From: Anaerolineae bacterium
GTDB taxonomy: Bacteria; Chloroflexota; Anaerolineae; JAFGEY01
Direction: 5' to 3'
NCBI GenBank assembly: GCA_016929775.1
Contig: JAFGIE010000275.1
Coordinates: 1 to 19,634, forward strand
DNA length: 19,634 nt
Made by a program: the position numbers and the translations under genes. Under the pieces are notes generated by a model, which saw nothing but the letters and a program-made list of their open reading frames with translations, was not told the DNA's origin and ran no database searches. Positions 1 to 7,185 of the stretch are shown piece after piece; position 1 is the first letter of the stretch, and each line of letters opens with the position of its first letter.

Positions 1-114
1 GCCCCAAGAGCAAGCGAGCCTGTTGGGCGGCTTCTCTGTTAGCCGGCCCGCTGAGATTTCACAGACTTAGCGAGAGAACCAGTTAGGTGGACGAGCCGAG
101 TTCCATCGCGCGGT

Positions 115-142
115 TTGGTCGTTCCTGCGTTCCGCGTATAAT
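115..142 (+). promoter_or_regulatory. Sigma-70-like promoter for the left plus-strand gene run
   Basis: A perfect TATAAT lies at 137-142. TTGGTC at 115-120 serves as a partial -35, matching TTG of TTGACA, with a 16-bp spacer. The start point would be near 149, giving a leader of about 50 nt before the ATG at 200. The stretch 1-114 upstream holds no convincing gene: its frames carry early stops and no recognisable protein. No experimental evidence is implied; the call rests on consensus and position. Confidence 0.65.
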
Positions 143-199
143 GGGGTGCTGTACGGGTGAGGACGAGATCCGATCGGCTTGGCGAGAGGAGAGGAGCGC

Positions 200-1240
200 A
201 TGGACCAGGTGAGGACAGCGATCGTCGGGATGGGGATCGGGCGCCCCAACGGGCGCGCGATCGCGGCGGACCCGCGCGCCAAGGTCGTGGCGCTGTGCGA
301 TCTGCTTCCGGAGCGCATGGCGGCGTTTGCCGCGGAACTGCCCGACCCGGTGCGCACCTACACGGACTACCGTGAGATGTGCCAGGACCCCGAGATCGAT
401 GCGGTGTTTGTCGGGACGCCGAACCAGTGGCACGTGCCCGTCGCACTGGAAGCGGTGCGCAACGGCAAGCATGTCATGGTCACCAAGCCGCTCGCTGATT
501 CAGAGGCGGCGGCGCGCGAGCTGGTCGAGGCGGCGGAGGCTGCGGGCGTGGTCAACATGATGTCGCTGTCGACGCGCTTTTCGGACGGCGTGCGCTACCT
601 GGGCGATCTGTCGCGCGAGGGCGCGTTCGGTGAGCTGTACTATGCGCGGGCGCGCAGCGTGCGGCGCAGCGGGATCCCCGACTGGAGCCTGGGATTCATC
701 CAGGAGGGGGGCGGCGCCTTCCGCGACATGGGGGTGCACGTCCTCGACGCGGTATGGTGGCTGCTCGGCATGCCCAAACCGGTCAGCGTCCTGGGCGTCG
801 CGGGGGCCATGTTCGGCCCGCGCGGCGAGGGCTACTGGCACTATCGCACCCCACCGGCGTCCTTTTCGAGCCAGTACGCGGCAGACGACTATGCGGGCGG
901 CTTGATCCGCTTCGAGGATGGGGTCGGGCTGCAGGTCGAGAGCTTCTGGGCCAGTCACCAGCCGGAGGAGCTGCAGATCGAGCTGTTCGGCACACAGGCG
1001 GGCGCCAAGCTGCGCCCGCTGACCCTGTATCGCACGGTCCACGGGGCGCCGCAGGACGTCACGGTGACCCTCCCCGAGGGGCCGAAGGCATGGGCGCACA
1101 TCGCGGCGCATTTCATCGCCTGCATCCTCGATGGCGTCGACTGCCAGGCTCCGCTGCGCCACGGGCTGATCGTGCAGACGATGATGGAGGCGCTCCTCGA
1201 GAGCGCCCAGACCGGGCGCGAGGTCCGGATGGACGGGTAG
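200..1240 (+). CDS. Gfo/Idh/MocA-family NAD(P)-dependent oxidoreductase (first copy)
   Basis: A 346-residue cytoplasmic oxidoreductase of the Gfo/Idh/MocA family, whose members oxidise or reduce sugars, inositols and related polyols. The N-terminal Rossmann domain opens with VRTAIVGMGIG, a GxGxG-type dinucleotide loop, and runs to about residue 120. The usual E-K-P motif is T-K-P here (VTKPLA), so the structural lysine is kept but the preceding Glu is replaced. The C-terminal alpha/beta domain contains the active-site helix MGVHVLDAVWW, whose Asp/His spacing fits the family. I chose the ATG at 200 over the in-frame TTG at 179 because GAGGAG sits just upstream of it and the family start fits. 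It is the first gene after the promoter at 115-142. A second, clearly diverged family member lies at 1869. The substrate cannot be read from sequence. Confidence 0.9.
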   Translation: MDQVRTAIVGMGIGRPNGRAIAADPRAKVVALCDLLPERMAAFAAELPDPVRTYTDYREMCQDPEIDAVFVGTPNQWHVPVALEAVRNGKHVMVTKPLADSEAAARELVEAAEAAGVVNMMSLSTRFSDGVRYLGDLSREGAFGELYYARARSVRRSGIPDWSLGFIQEGGGAFRDMGVHVLDAVWWLLGMPKPVSVLGVAGAMFGPRGEGYWHYRTPPASFSSQYAADDYAGGLIRFEDGVGLQVESFWASHQPEELQIELFGTQAGAKLRPLTLYRTVHGAPQDVTVTLPEGPKAWAHIAAHFIACILDGVDCQAPLRHGLIVQTMMEALLESAQTGREVRMDG

Positions 1241-1320
1241 TCGCACGCTGCACGACGACGCCGCTCGCAGGTTCGATCCCCAGAGACAGCGCGCGGCGGG
1301 TCGGGAGAGGAGGGCAGTGC

Positions 1321-1776
1321 GTGAGCGCGCAGCGCTTCGTGACCACCATAGCCCGGCAGGGAAACAAGACGGTGCTTCCCATCCCGTTTGACCCAGACGA
1401 AGTGTGGGGCGGGAAGCCGCGGCACCACATCACCGGCTCGATCAACGGGCATGCAGTGCGCGGCGCACTGGATACGGATGCGACGCAGTACGTGCTGTCT
1501 CTCGGTCCCGCGTGGTGCCGCGACACGGGAATCGGGGTCGGCGACCAGGTCGAGGTACAGCTCGCGCCGGAGGGCCCCCAGTTCGCGGACCTGGCGCCCG
1601 ACATTGCCGCCGCGCTTGCCGCCGCGCCCGTGGCGCGCGCGTTCTACGAGGGACTGGCGACCTTTTACCGCAAGGGGTACCTGCGGTGGGTCGAGGGGGC
1701 GCGGAAGCCCGAGACGCGGGCGGCGCGCATCGAGGAACTGGTCAGCCTCCTCGAGGCGGGCGTGAAGCAGCGATAG
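1321..1776 (+). CDS. DUF1905/YdeI-OmdA-like protein
   Basis: A 151-residue protein starting at GTG 1321, with AGGAGGG about 7 nt upstream. Residues 1-85 resemble DUF1905, a small beta-barrel-like domain: a TVLPIPFDPDEVWG opening, then H-x-x-x-G-x-I-N-G and GDQVEVQL strands. Residues 90-151 resemble the YdeI/OmdA C-terminal helical region, with the hallmark of a Trp-x-x-x-A-x-x-x-x-T-R segment (WVEGARKPETRAARI). Family members are mostly uncharacterised; some were linked to bacteriocin protection or polymyxin tolerance, and that role is not shown here. It lies 80 nt after the first oxidoreductase and 92 nt before the second, so it may be co-transcribed. Longer same-frame extensions upstream run antisense-like through the first oxidoreductase and are not real. 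Confidence 0.8.
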   Translation: MSAQRFVTTIARQGNKTVLPIPFDPDEVWGGKPRHHITGSINGHAVRGALDTDATQYVLSLGPAWCRDTGIGVGDQVEVQLAPEGPQFADLAPDIAAALAAAPVARAFYEGLATFYRKGYLRWVEGARKPETRAARIEELVSLLEAGVKQR

Positions 1777-1868
1777 GGTCGCGCGGGGGACGCCAGCGCG
1801 GCGTCGAGGCGGTGCGCACCTATGGGCCGATGGCGCATCGGTAGCCGATCTGACACGAGGAGGAGCAC

Positions 1869-2924
1869 ATGGCGAGGCTAAAGGTAGGCGTGATTGGCGT
1901 GGGCGGGATCGCGCGCACGCATATGCCAGGTTGGGAAGCATCGGAGCACGCGGAGGTGGTTGCCGGCGCCGACATCAGCGAGGCGGCGCTGCAGCGCTGG
2001 GGCGGGACGTACGGCATCACGCAGCTGCTGACGGATCCGGCGGATCTGATCCGCGACCCCGGGATCGACATCGTGGACATTTGCACGCCCAACAACTACC
2101 ACGCCCCCTTGGCGATCGCGGCGATGGAGGCGGGCAAGCACGTGCTGTGCGAGAAACCCCTCGCGCCGACGCCGCAGGCGATCCGCGAGATGATCGCCGC
2201 GCGCGATGCGACGGGCAAGATGCTGATGACGGCGCAGCACTTTCGGTTCCGCGGTTCGTCGAGGGCGATGAAAGCCGAGATCGATCGCGGCGCGCTGGGC
2301 GACGTCTATCACGCGCGCAGCTGGCTCTTGCGCCGCGCGGCGGCGCCGACCCGACCGGGCTTCATCCTCAAGGAGCACAGCGGCGGCGGTCCGTGCATCG
2401 ACATCGGGGTGCACATCCTCGACCTGACGCTGTGGTTCATGGGCAATCCTACCCCAGCGGCGGTGACCGGCGTCGCGCGCGCCGAGTTGGCGCACCAACC
2501 GGGCGCGTTCAGCATCTGGGGCGGTCCGATCCCGTCCACCTATAACGTCGAGGACTTTGCCGCGGCGTTCGTCCGCTTTGAGAACGGGGCTACGCTGATC
2601 CTCGAGGTGAGCTGGATGCTGCATCACGAGACCGGCGAGCGCGCCGAGGACATGCAGATGTGGCTGTATGGCACGCGGGGCGGCTGCCATTGGCCCAAGT
2701 GCGAGATCTACGAGTCGAACAACGAGACCATGCAGCACTATAACCGGGCGCTGCGCATCACGCACGACGCGCTCGAGGCGCACGCCCAGGAATGCGTCGA
2801 GTTCGCGCAGGCGATCGTCGACGGCGCCCCCTCGCCGGTGCCGGCGGAGCAGTCGTTGCAGGTGATGGCGATCCTGGACGGCGTGTACCGCAGCCAGCAG
2901 GCAGGGCGCGAAGTCGCCGTCTAG
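1869..2924 (+). CDS. Gfo/Idh/MocA-family oxidoreductase (second copy)
   Basis: A 351-residue member of the Gfo/Idh/MocA family. It starts at ATG 1869 behind a strong GAGGAGGAG ribosome-binding site. The Rossmann loop is VGVIGVGGIARTHMPGW, a canonical GxGxxAxxH. The E-K-P motif is intact (CEKPLAPT), and the catalytic-domain helix reads CIDIGVHILDLTLWFMG. It resembles the first copy at 200-1240 in architecture but not closely in sequence. Two such enzymes in one run commonly act on successive steps or on different epimers of one sugar or cyclitol pathway. That is inference; no transporter or kinase for such a pathway is present here. A membrane protein follows after 30 nt. Confidence 0.92.
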   Translation: MARLKVGVIGVGGIARTHMPGWEASEHAEVVAGADISEAALQRWGGTYGITQLLTDPADLIRDPGIDIVDICTPNNYHAPLAIAAMEAGKHVLCEKPLAPTPQAIREMIAARDATGKMLMTAQHFRFRGSSRAMKAEIDRGALGDVYHARSWLLRRAAAPTRPGFILKEHSGGGPCIDIGVHILDLTLWFMGNPTPAAVTGVARAELAHQPGAFSIWGGPIPSTYNVEDFAAAFVRFENGATLILEVSWMLHHETGERAEDMQMWLYGTRGGCHWPKCEIYESNNETMQHYNRALRITHDALEAHAQECVEFAQAIVDGAPSPVPAEQSLQVMAILDGVYRSQQAGREVAV

Positions 2925-2954
2925 CCGGACCGGCGTGCAGATCGGAGGGCGAGG

Positions 2955-3752
2955 ATGCTGACCGCCGTGATCGCGCTGCAGTTGGCCCTGATCGTGGGGG
3001 GCGTGGGCGCGTTGGTGTGGTTCGTTCGCGCGCGGCATGGTGCCGCGTGGCGGTTGTTGGGGATCGGGGCGGCGACGTTCGTGGGCTCGCAGGTGATCCA
3101 CCTGCCGCTGAACAGCGCGCTGGGCGCGCTGCTCCGCCTGCCGTTCGCCGCTAACATGCCCGAGGCGTGGCAGCTGCCGGTCAGCGCCCTCCTTGCCGGG
3201 CTCACGGCGGGCCTGTGCGAAGAGGGGGCGCGCTATCTCGTGCTGCGCTACTGGGCGGTGGACGCGCGGCGTTGGGCTGCGGGTTTAGCCCTCGGCATCG
3301 GACATGGCGGCGCCGAGGCGCTGATCCTGGCAGCGCTTGTCCTGGCGACGCTCTTGACGATGGTCGTCGTGCGCGGCATGGACGACCTCGACCTGGGTCT
3401 TGACGAAGAGATGCAGGTCCAGCTGCGCGAGGCTGTCGATGCCTACTGGCAGACGCCTCTCTACATCCCGCTGCTCTCTGCAGCGGAGCGCTGGATGGCG
3501 ATCGCCGTACAGCTGGCGCTCACGGTCCTGGTCCAACGTGCGTTTGTCTTGCGCCGGCTATGGCCGTTCTGGGCTGCGATGGCGTTGCACACGCTGGTCG
3601 ATGCCGCGGCGGTCTATGTGCTGGTCACTTGGGGCGCGATCGTCGTCGAGGCTGCGTTGGCAGTGTTCGCCGCTGGCAGCGTTGCGATCCTGTGGGCGAC
3701 GTGGCGTGCGGACCGGCGCGCGGCGGCAAACGGGTTGCGTTCATCGCCCTGA
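2955..3752 (+). CDS. YhfC-family intramembrane protein (putative membrane metalloprotease-like)
   Basis: A 265-residue polytopic membrane protein with about seven hydrophobic segments. ATG 2955 follows GGAGGGCGAGG. Three conserved blocks fit the YhfC (DUF2324) family, which is distantly related to CPBP-type intramembrane proteases: E-E-x-x-R at residues 89-93 (CEEGARY), G-H-G-G-x-E at 116-121, and H-T-L-V-D at 212-216. The Glu, His and Asp residues lie within predicted membrane helices, as expected for a buried metal-binding site. Substrate and biological role are unknown for most of the family. The gene sits 30 nt after the second oxidoreductase and 21 nt before asd, consistent with co-transcription but not with an obvious shared function. 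Confidence 0.82.
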   Translation: MLTAVIALQLALIVGGVGALVWFVRARHGAAWRLLGIGAATFVGSQVIHLPLNSALGALLRLPFAANMPEAWQLPVSALLAGLTAGLCEEGARYLVLRYWAVDARRWAAGLALGIGHGGAEALILAALVLATLLTMVVVRGMDDLDLGLDEEMQVQLREAVDAYWQTPLYIPLLSAAERWMAIAVQLALTVLVQRAFVLRRLWPFWAAMALHTLVDAAAVYVLVTWGAIVVEAALAVFAAGSVAILWATWRADRRAAANGLRSSP

Positions 3753-3773
3753 ACCAGGACTGGAGGAGCGGGC

Positions 3774-4823
3774 ATGGTCAAGATCCCGGTAGGTGTGCTC
3801 GGCGCGACCGGCGCCGTCGGGCAGCGCTTCATCCAGCTGCTCGACGACCATCCGTGGTTCGAGGTAGCGGCGCTCGCCGCATCCGACCGGTCTGTCGGGC
3901 GGACCTATGGCGAGGCGTGCCACTGGCTGCTCGCAACCCCGATGCCAGCTCGCGTGCGCGACATGGTCGTGCAGCCGACCGCACCGGGCCTGGCGTGCCG
4001 CCTGGTCTTTTCCGCGCTGCCGGCGTCGGTCGCGAGCCAGGTCGAGGAGACGTTCGCCGCGGCGGGCTATGCCGTGTGTTCGAACGCGTCGGCGCACCGC
4101 ATGGACCCGGACGTCCCGCTCTTGATCCCCGAGGTCAACCCCGACCACACGGCGCTGCTCGACGTGCAGCGCCAGCGCCGCGGATGGAAGGGCCTGATCG
4201 CGGCTAGCTCGAACTGCTCGTCGATGCAGCTCACGCTCGCGCTCAAGCCGCTGCACGATGCCTTTGGCGTGGACATGCTGCACGTGACCACGCTGCAGGC
4301 TGTGTCGGGCGCCGGGTACCCCGGCGTGCCGTCGCTCGACATCGTCGGCAACGTGGTGCCCCACATCGCGGGCGAAGAGGCCAAGATGGAGAGCGAACCG
4401 CAAAAGATGCTGGGCACGCTGCGCGATGGGCGCGTGGTCGCGGCGCCCTTTGTGACGAGCGCCCAATGCAACCGCGTCCCCGTCCGCGATGGACACGTGG
4501 AGTGCGTTTCGGTCTCCCTGGTGCACAAGCCCCTCGTCGAGGAGGTGGTCGTCGCCCTGAGCCGCTTTCGAGCTTCGCCCGAGGTGACAGCCCTGCCCAG
4601 CACGCCTGACCTGCCCATCGTGGTCCGGTTCGAGCCAGACCGCCCGCAGCCGATCCTGGACCGAGATGCGGGGGCGGGGTACGCCGTGAGCGTAGGCCGG
4701 ATCCGGCCCTGCCCGCTGCTCGACTATAGGTTCGTGGTTCTGGGCCACAACACCGTCCGCGGCGCAGCAGGGGGATCGATCCACAATGCCGAGCTGCTCG
4801 TCTCTCAAGGGTGGATTGCGTGA
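3774..4823 (+). CDS. asd: Aspartate-semialdehyde dehydrogenase
   Basis: A 349-residue enzyme that reduces 4-phospho-L-aspartate to L-aspartate 4-semialdehyde with NADPH, the branch point towards lysine/diaminopimelate, threonine and methionine. The N-terminal loop VGVLGATGAVGQRF binds NADP. The catalytic Cys is C148 in SSNCSSMQL, and the proton-transferring His is H241 in CNRVPVRDGHVECV. The QAVSGAGYPGVPS and EEAKMESEPQKML segments are typical of the archaeal/fungal-like Asd branch rather than the E. coli-type branch. ATG 3774 follows TGGAGGAG. No other lysine or threonine pathway gene is in the window. Confidence 0.95.
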   Translation: MVKIPVGVLGATGAVGQRFIQLLDDHPWFEVAALAASDRSVGRTYGEACHWLLATPMPARVRDMVVQPTAPGLACRLVFSALPASVASQVEETFAAAGYAVCSNASAHRMDPDVPLLIPEVNPDHTALLDVQRQRRGWKGLIAASSNCSSMQLTLALKPLHDAFGVDMLHVTTLQAVSGAGYPGVPSLDIVGNVVPHIAGEEAKMESEPQKMLGTLRDGRVVAAPFVTSAQCNRVPVRDGHVECVSVSLVHKPLVEEVVVALSRFRASPEVTALPSTPDLPIVVRFEPDRPQPILDRDAGAGYAVSVGRIRPCPLLDYRFVVLGHNTVRGAAGGSIHNAELLVSQGWIA

Positions 4824-4900
4824 GCTGGGTACAGCCGGGATGAGCTGCTCGCGATGGCAGTGCGCGGGGCGGTGCGTCGAACGCGACTTGGGGGCCAAGC

Positions 4901-6028
4901 ATGGGATACCGCACGTATGGGCTGACCTCGCTGCGCGAGTTCCTCGACCAGAACGTCGTCTACCGCAACCTGGTTCCCGCGGACGATCGATTGCCATCCT
5001 TTGGCGACTTGCGGGACGAGCTGGGACTGAGCGGGCGCGTGCCGCGCAAGGCCGAACCGGCCTACGGGTGCGTGGTAGCTGCCATGCTCCGTCGTGCGCG
5101 CGCCCTGGACGGGACAGGCGCGCGGGTGGCGCGCGTGCTCTACATGGGCGACACTGAGCTGAACGACGGGACTGCCTTTCGCAACATCTGCGCCGCCGGG
5201 CAGTGGCCCGGGTGGTGCTTTATCGGGCGTGACACACTCGCCCAGCCGCCCGCGCACAGGGTCGAGGGCGCGCTCTATGTGGCGAACCGCTGGGCGGCGC
5301 TGCCGGCATTCCTGGCGTACGTGGCAGGAGAGGGGTTCGCCCTCGACCAGGGGACGGCGGTCGTGATCGACCTGGACAAGACGGCGATCGGCGCGCGCGG
5401 GCGCAACGATGGCGTGATCGACCAGGCGCGCGTGGAGGGCGTGCAGCGCACGGTGGGAGAGCTGCTGGGTCCGAGCTTTGACCAGCGGGCGTTCCGCGCT
5501 GCCTACGACGAGCTGAACCAGTCAGCCTACTATGGATTGACCGCCGATAACCAAGACTACTTGGCCTACATCTGCCTCATGCTCGGCGCGGGAGTGTTCG
5601 AACTCGCGGCGGTGGTCCGCGCGGTGGGGGAGGGCACGCTGCGCTGCTTTGACGATTTGATCGCCCAGGCGCACGAGCGGCGCGCTGCGCTGGCGCCGTC
5701 GGGCCTGGTGGCGATCCACGACGACGTGTGGGCCCGGGTACAGGCAGGTGACCCGACCCCCTTTAAGGCCTTTCGGTACAACGAGTACCTAGCCACAGCC
5801 GCGCGCTTTGGCGACCTGCCTGGCGCGGGTCCACAAGAGGTGATCCAGCAGCGGATCGCGATCACGCAGGAGGTGCGCGCCGCGGCGCTCTCGCTGCGCG
5901 CACGGGGCGCGCTGATCTTTGGCCTGTCCGACAAGCCCGACGAGGCTTCGGTGCCGAGCGAGGCGCAGGCACAGGCGGGGATGGAACCGCTGCACCGCCT
6001 GGTCACCCTCGCGCTGGGCCAAGCGTGA
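4901..6028 (+). CDS. HAD-like protein with circularly permuted motif order
   Basis: A 375-residue protein I cannot assign to a named family. HAD-superfamily signatures are visible but in rotated order. A motif III-like Lys is K50 (RKAEPAYG). A motif IV-like GDTELND lies at 83-89, preceded by a hydrophobic strand (RVLYM). Motif I is DLDKT at 157-161, preceded by the strand AVVI and giving the Asp nucleophile of a D-x-D-x-T. A long, mostly helical insert at about 165-325 would be the cap. Motif II, LIFGLSDKP with Ser343, is near the C terminus. In ordinary HAD enzymes the order is I-cap-II-III-IV. ATG 4901 has only a weak GGGG upstream. It lies 77 nt after asd and ends convergently 36 nt from the nitrilase remnant. 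A phosphatase-like role is plausible; the substrate is unknown. Confidence 0.7.
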   Translation: MGYRTYGLTSLREFLDQNVVYRNLVPADDRLPSFGDLRDELGLSGRVPRKAEPAYGCVVAAMLRRARALDGTGARVARVLYMGDTELNDGTAFRNICAAGQWPGWCFIGRDTLAQPPAHRVEGALYVANRWAALPAFLAYVAGEGFALDQGTAVVIDLDKTAIGARGRNDGVIDQARVEGVQRTVGELLGPSFDQRAFRAAYDELNQSAYYGLTADNQDYLAYICLMLGAGVFELAAVVRAVGEGTLRCFDDLIAQAHERRAALAPSGLVAIHDDVWARVQAGDPTPFKAFRYNEYLATAARFGDLPGAGPQEVIQQRIAITQEVRAAALSLRARGALIFGLSDKPDEASVPSEAQAQAGMEPLHRLVTLALGQA

Positions 6029-6046
6029 CGCCGGCGCATCTAGGAC

Positions 6047-6066
6047 AGCGCTCAGGCGCCAGCGCT
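6047..6066. terminator. Small hairpin between convergent genes
   Basis: AGCGCT at 6047-6052 and again at 6061-6066 (self-complementary hexamers) can form a 6-bp stem with an 8-nt loop. It lies exactly where the plus-strand run (ending 6028) meets the minus-strand operon end (6065). No T-tract follows on either strand, so this is at best a weak or Rho-assisted bidirectional terminator. Confidence 0.25.
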
Positions 6067-6582
6067 ACCGGCTCTCCGGATCTCCCTGGCGCCGTTCCTC
6101 GAGCGCGCGGTGCATGCGCGCGTAGCGGTACAGCCACAGGGCCTGGTACGTCTCGCCATCCACGACCCGGTTCGCGAGATCGGCGACGCTGCGGATGCCC
6201 TCCTTCGCGCACCACGCCACGCAGATCCGGTACGCATCCCGTGCATGCGCCGGTACCTCAGCCCGATCTCGCCGTCCGGCGTGAACAGCAGGGCCGTATC
6301 GTACAGCCGGGCGTCCTCGCGCTCCAGCAGCCCAAGGCCCAACCAGACCCCGTGCGCAGCTGCCGCGTGCACCAGACGCTCGGTCGCCGGTCCGGGGATG
6401 GGCTCGCCGAGCGGGAGGTCGTGTGCGGGGCAATCGTCGTTGGTCAGGCCCGTCAGCGCAGCCTCGCCCAAGAGGATCAGGGCGGCGCCCGCCTCTGCGG
6501 CGCGGGCGATCTGGGCCAAGATCGTGCGCAGATTGGCCTCTCGGTCGGGCAGGATGCGGTGTACGACCAGCGCCGGGCGCAC
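6065..6582 (-). pseudogene. Truncated, frameshifted nitrilase/CN-hydrolase remnant
   Basis: From GTG 6582 the frame encodes about 115 residues of a carbon-nitrogen hydrolase N-terminal domain. It has the catalytic Glu (E40 in LLGEAALTG) and the strand GLGLLEREDARLYDTALLF. The usual catalytic Lys of the Y-R-K-x-H segment is Arg (YRRMH, R112), and the region with the catalytic Cys is absent. Near 6241-6250 the high third-position GC switches abruptly by one frame. The following 58 codons (AYRICVAWCAKEGIRS... to a stop at 6065) look coding but do not resemble a nitrilase C terminus. One extra base there would join the two parts into about 172 residues, well short of the family's roughly 260-280. 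I read this as a decayed or deletion-fused gene. A sequencing error explains the frame but not the missing core. It is the last gene of the minus-strand operon, 14 nt after rfbC. Confidence 0.6.
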
Positions 6583-6596
6583 GAGCCGTTGTCCGG

Positions 6597-7169
6597 CTAT
6601 GCCTGCGGGTCTGCGGCGTACACAAAGCCCAGGTCTGCGTCCGCCAGCGTGGGCAGTGCGGCGTCGCGTGACGACAAGATCGGGTCGGCGATCGGCCACG
6701 CGATCCCGATCTGTGGGTCGTTCCACACGATCCCGGCTTCGAGCTGTGGCGCGTACTCGGCGGTCACCTTGTAGGCCAAGTCGACTAGCTCGCTCAGGGC
6801 GCAGAACCCGTGTGCAAAGCCGGGCGGGACATACAGCATCTCGAAGCGTTCCTCGGAGAGCTGGACGCCCAGCCACTGCCCAAAGGTCGGCGAACCGCGC
6901 CGGATGTCGACGGCGACGTCGTACACCTCGCCGCGCAGGACGCGGACCAACTTGCCCTGGGCCTGGGGCGGCTTCTGGAAGTGCAAGCCGCGCAGTACGC
7001 CGCGCATCGAGCGCGACTGGTTGTCTTGGACAAAGCGCTCGGCAATGCCGTTGGCGGCGAACGCGGAATGCTTGTAGGTCTCGAGAAACAACCCCCTGCT
7101 ATCGGCAGAGTGCCGGGCGTGGACCAGGATCAGGTCGGGGATGGCTAGACGCTCGAACTGGAATGGCAT
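6597..7169 (-). CDS. rfbC: dTDP-4-dehydrorhamnose 3,5-epimerase (RmlC/RfbC)
   Basis: A 190-residue cupin epimerase that converts dTDP-4-keto-6-deoxyglucose to dTDP-4-keto-rhamnose in dTDP-L-rhamnose synthesis. The core is recognisable. RGVLRGLHFQKPP includes the catalytic base H63. GEVYDVAVDIRRGSPTFG is the cupin strand pair. YVPPGFAHGF and the catalytic Tyr Y133 (LAYKVT) follow. ATG 7169 is preferred over upstream in-frame starts because GGAGGAG lies just upstream of it and family members begin at this point. It follows the PBP gene by 16 nt; the partner genes rfbA, rfbB and rfbD are not in this window. Its position in a wall-synthesis operon suggests the rhamnose is destined for an envelope polymer; that is inference. 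Confidence 0.93.
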   Translation of the reverse strand: MPFQFERLAIPDLILVHARHSADSRGLFLETYKHSAFAANGIAERFVQDNQSRSMRGVLRGLHFQKPPQAQGKLVRVLRGEVYDVAVDIRRGSPTFGQWLGVQLSEERFEMLYVPPGFAHGFCALSELVDLAYKVTAEYAPQLEAGIVWNDPQIGIAWPIADPILSSRDAALPTLADADLGFVYAADPQA

Positions 7170-7185
7170 TGGACGCTCTCCTCCA

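Noticed and set aside
1..114. Possible 3' end of a gene entering from the left edge.
   Set aside because: All three plus frames stop within about 85 bases and give no recognisable residues, and the minus frames are unconvincing.
1267..1286. GGTTCGATCCC, resembling the T-loop of a tRNA.
   Set aside because: The five bases on each side do not pair into a T-stem, and no anticodon arm or acceptor stem can be drawn upstream.
3741..4997. A 418-residue minus-strand frame opposite asd.
   Set aside because: asd is unambiguous on the plus strand, and the opposite frame is compositionally a shadow.
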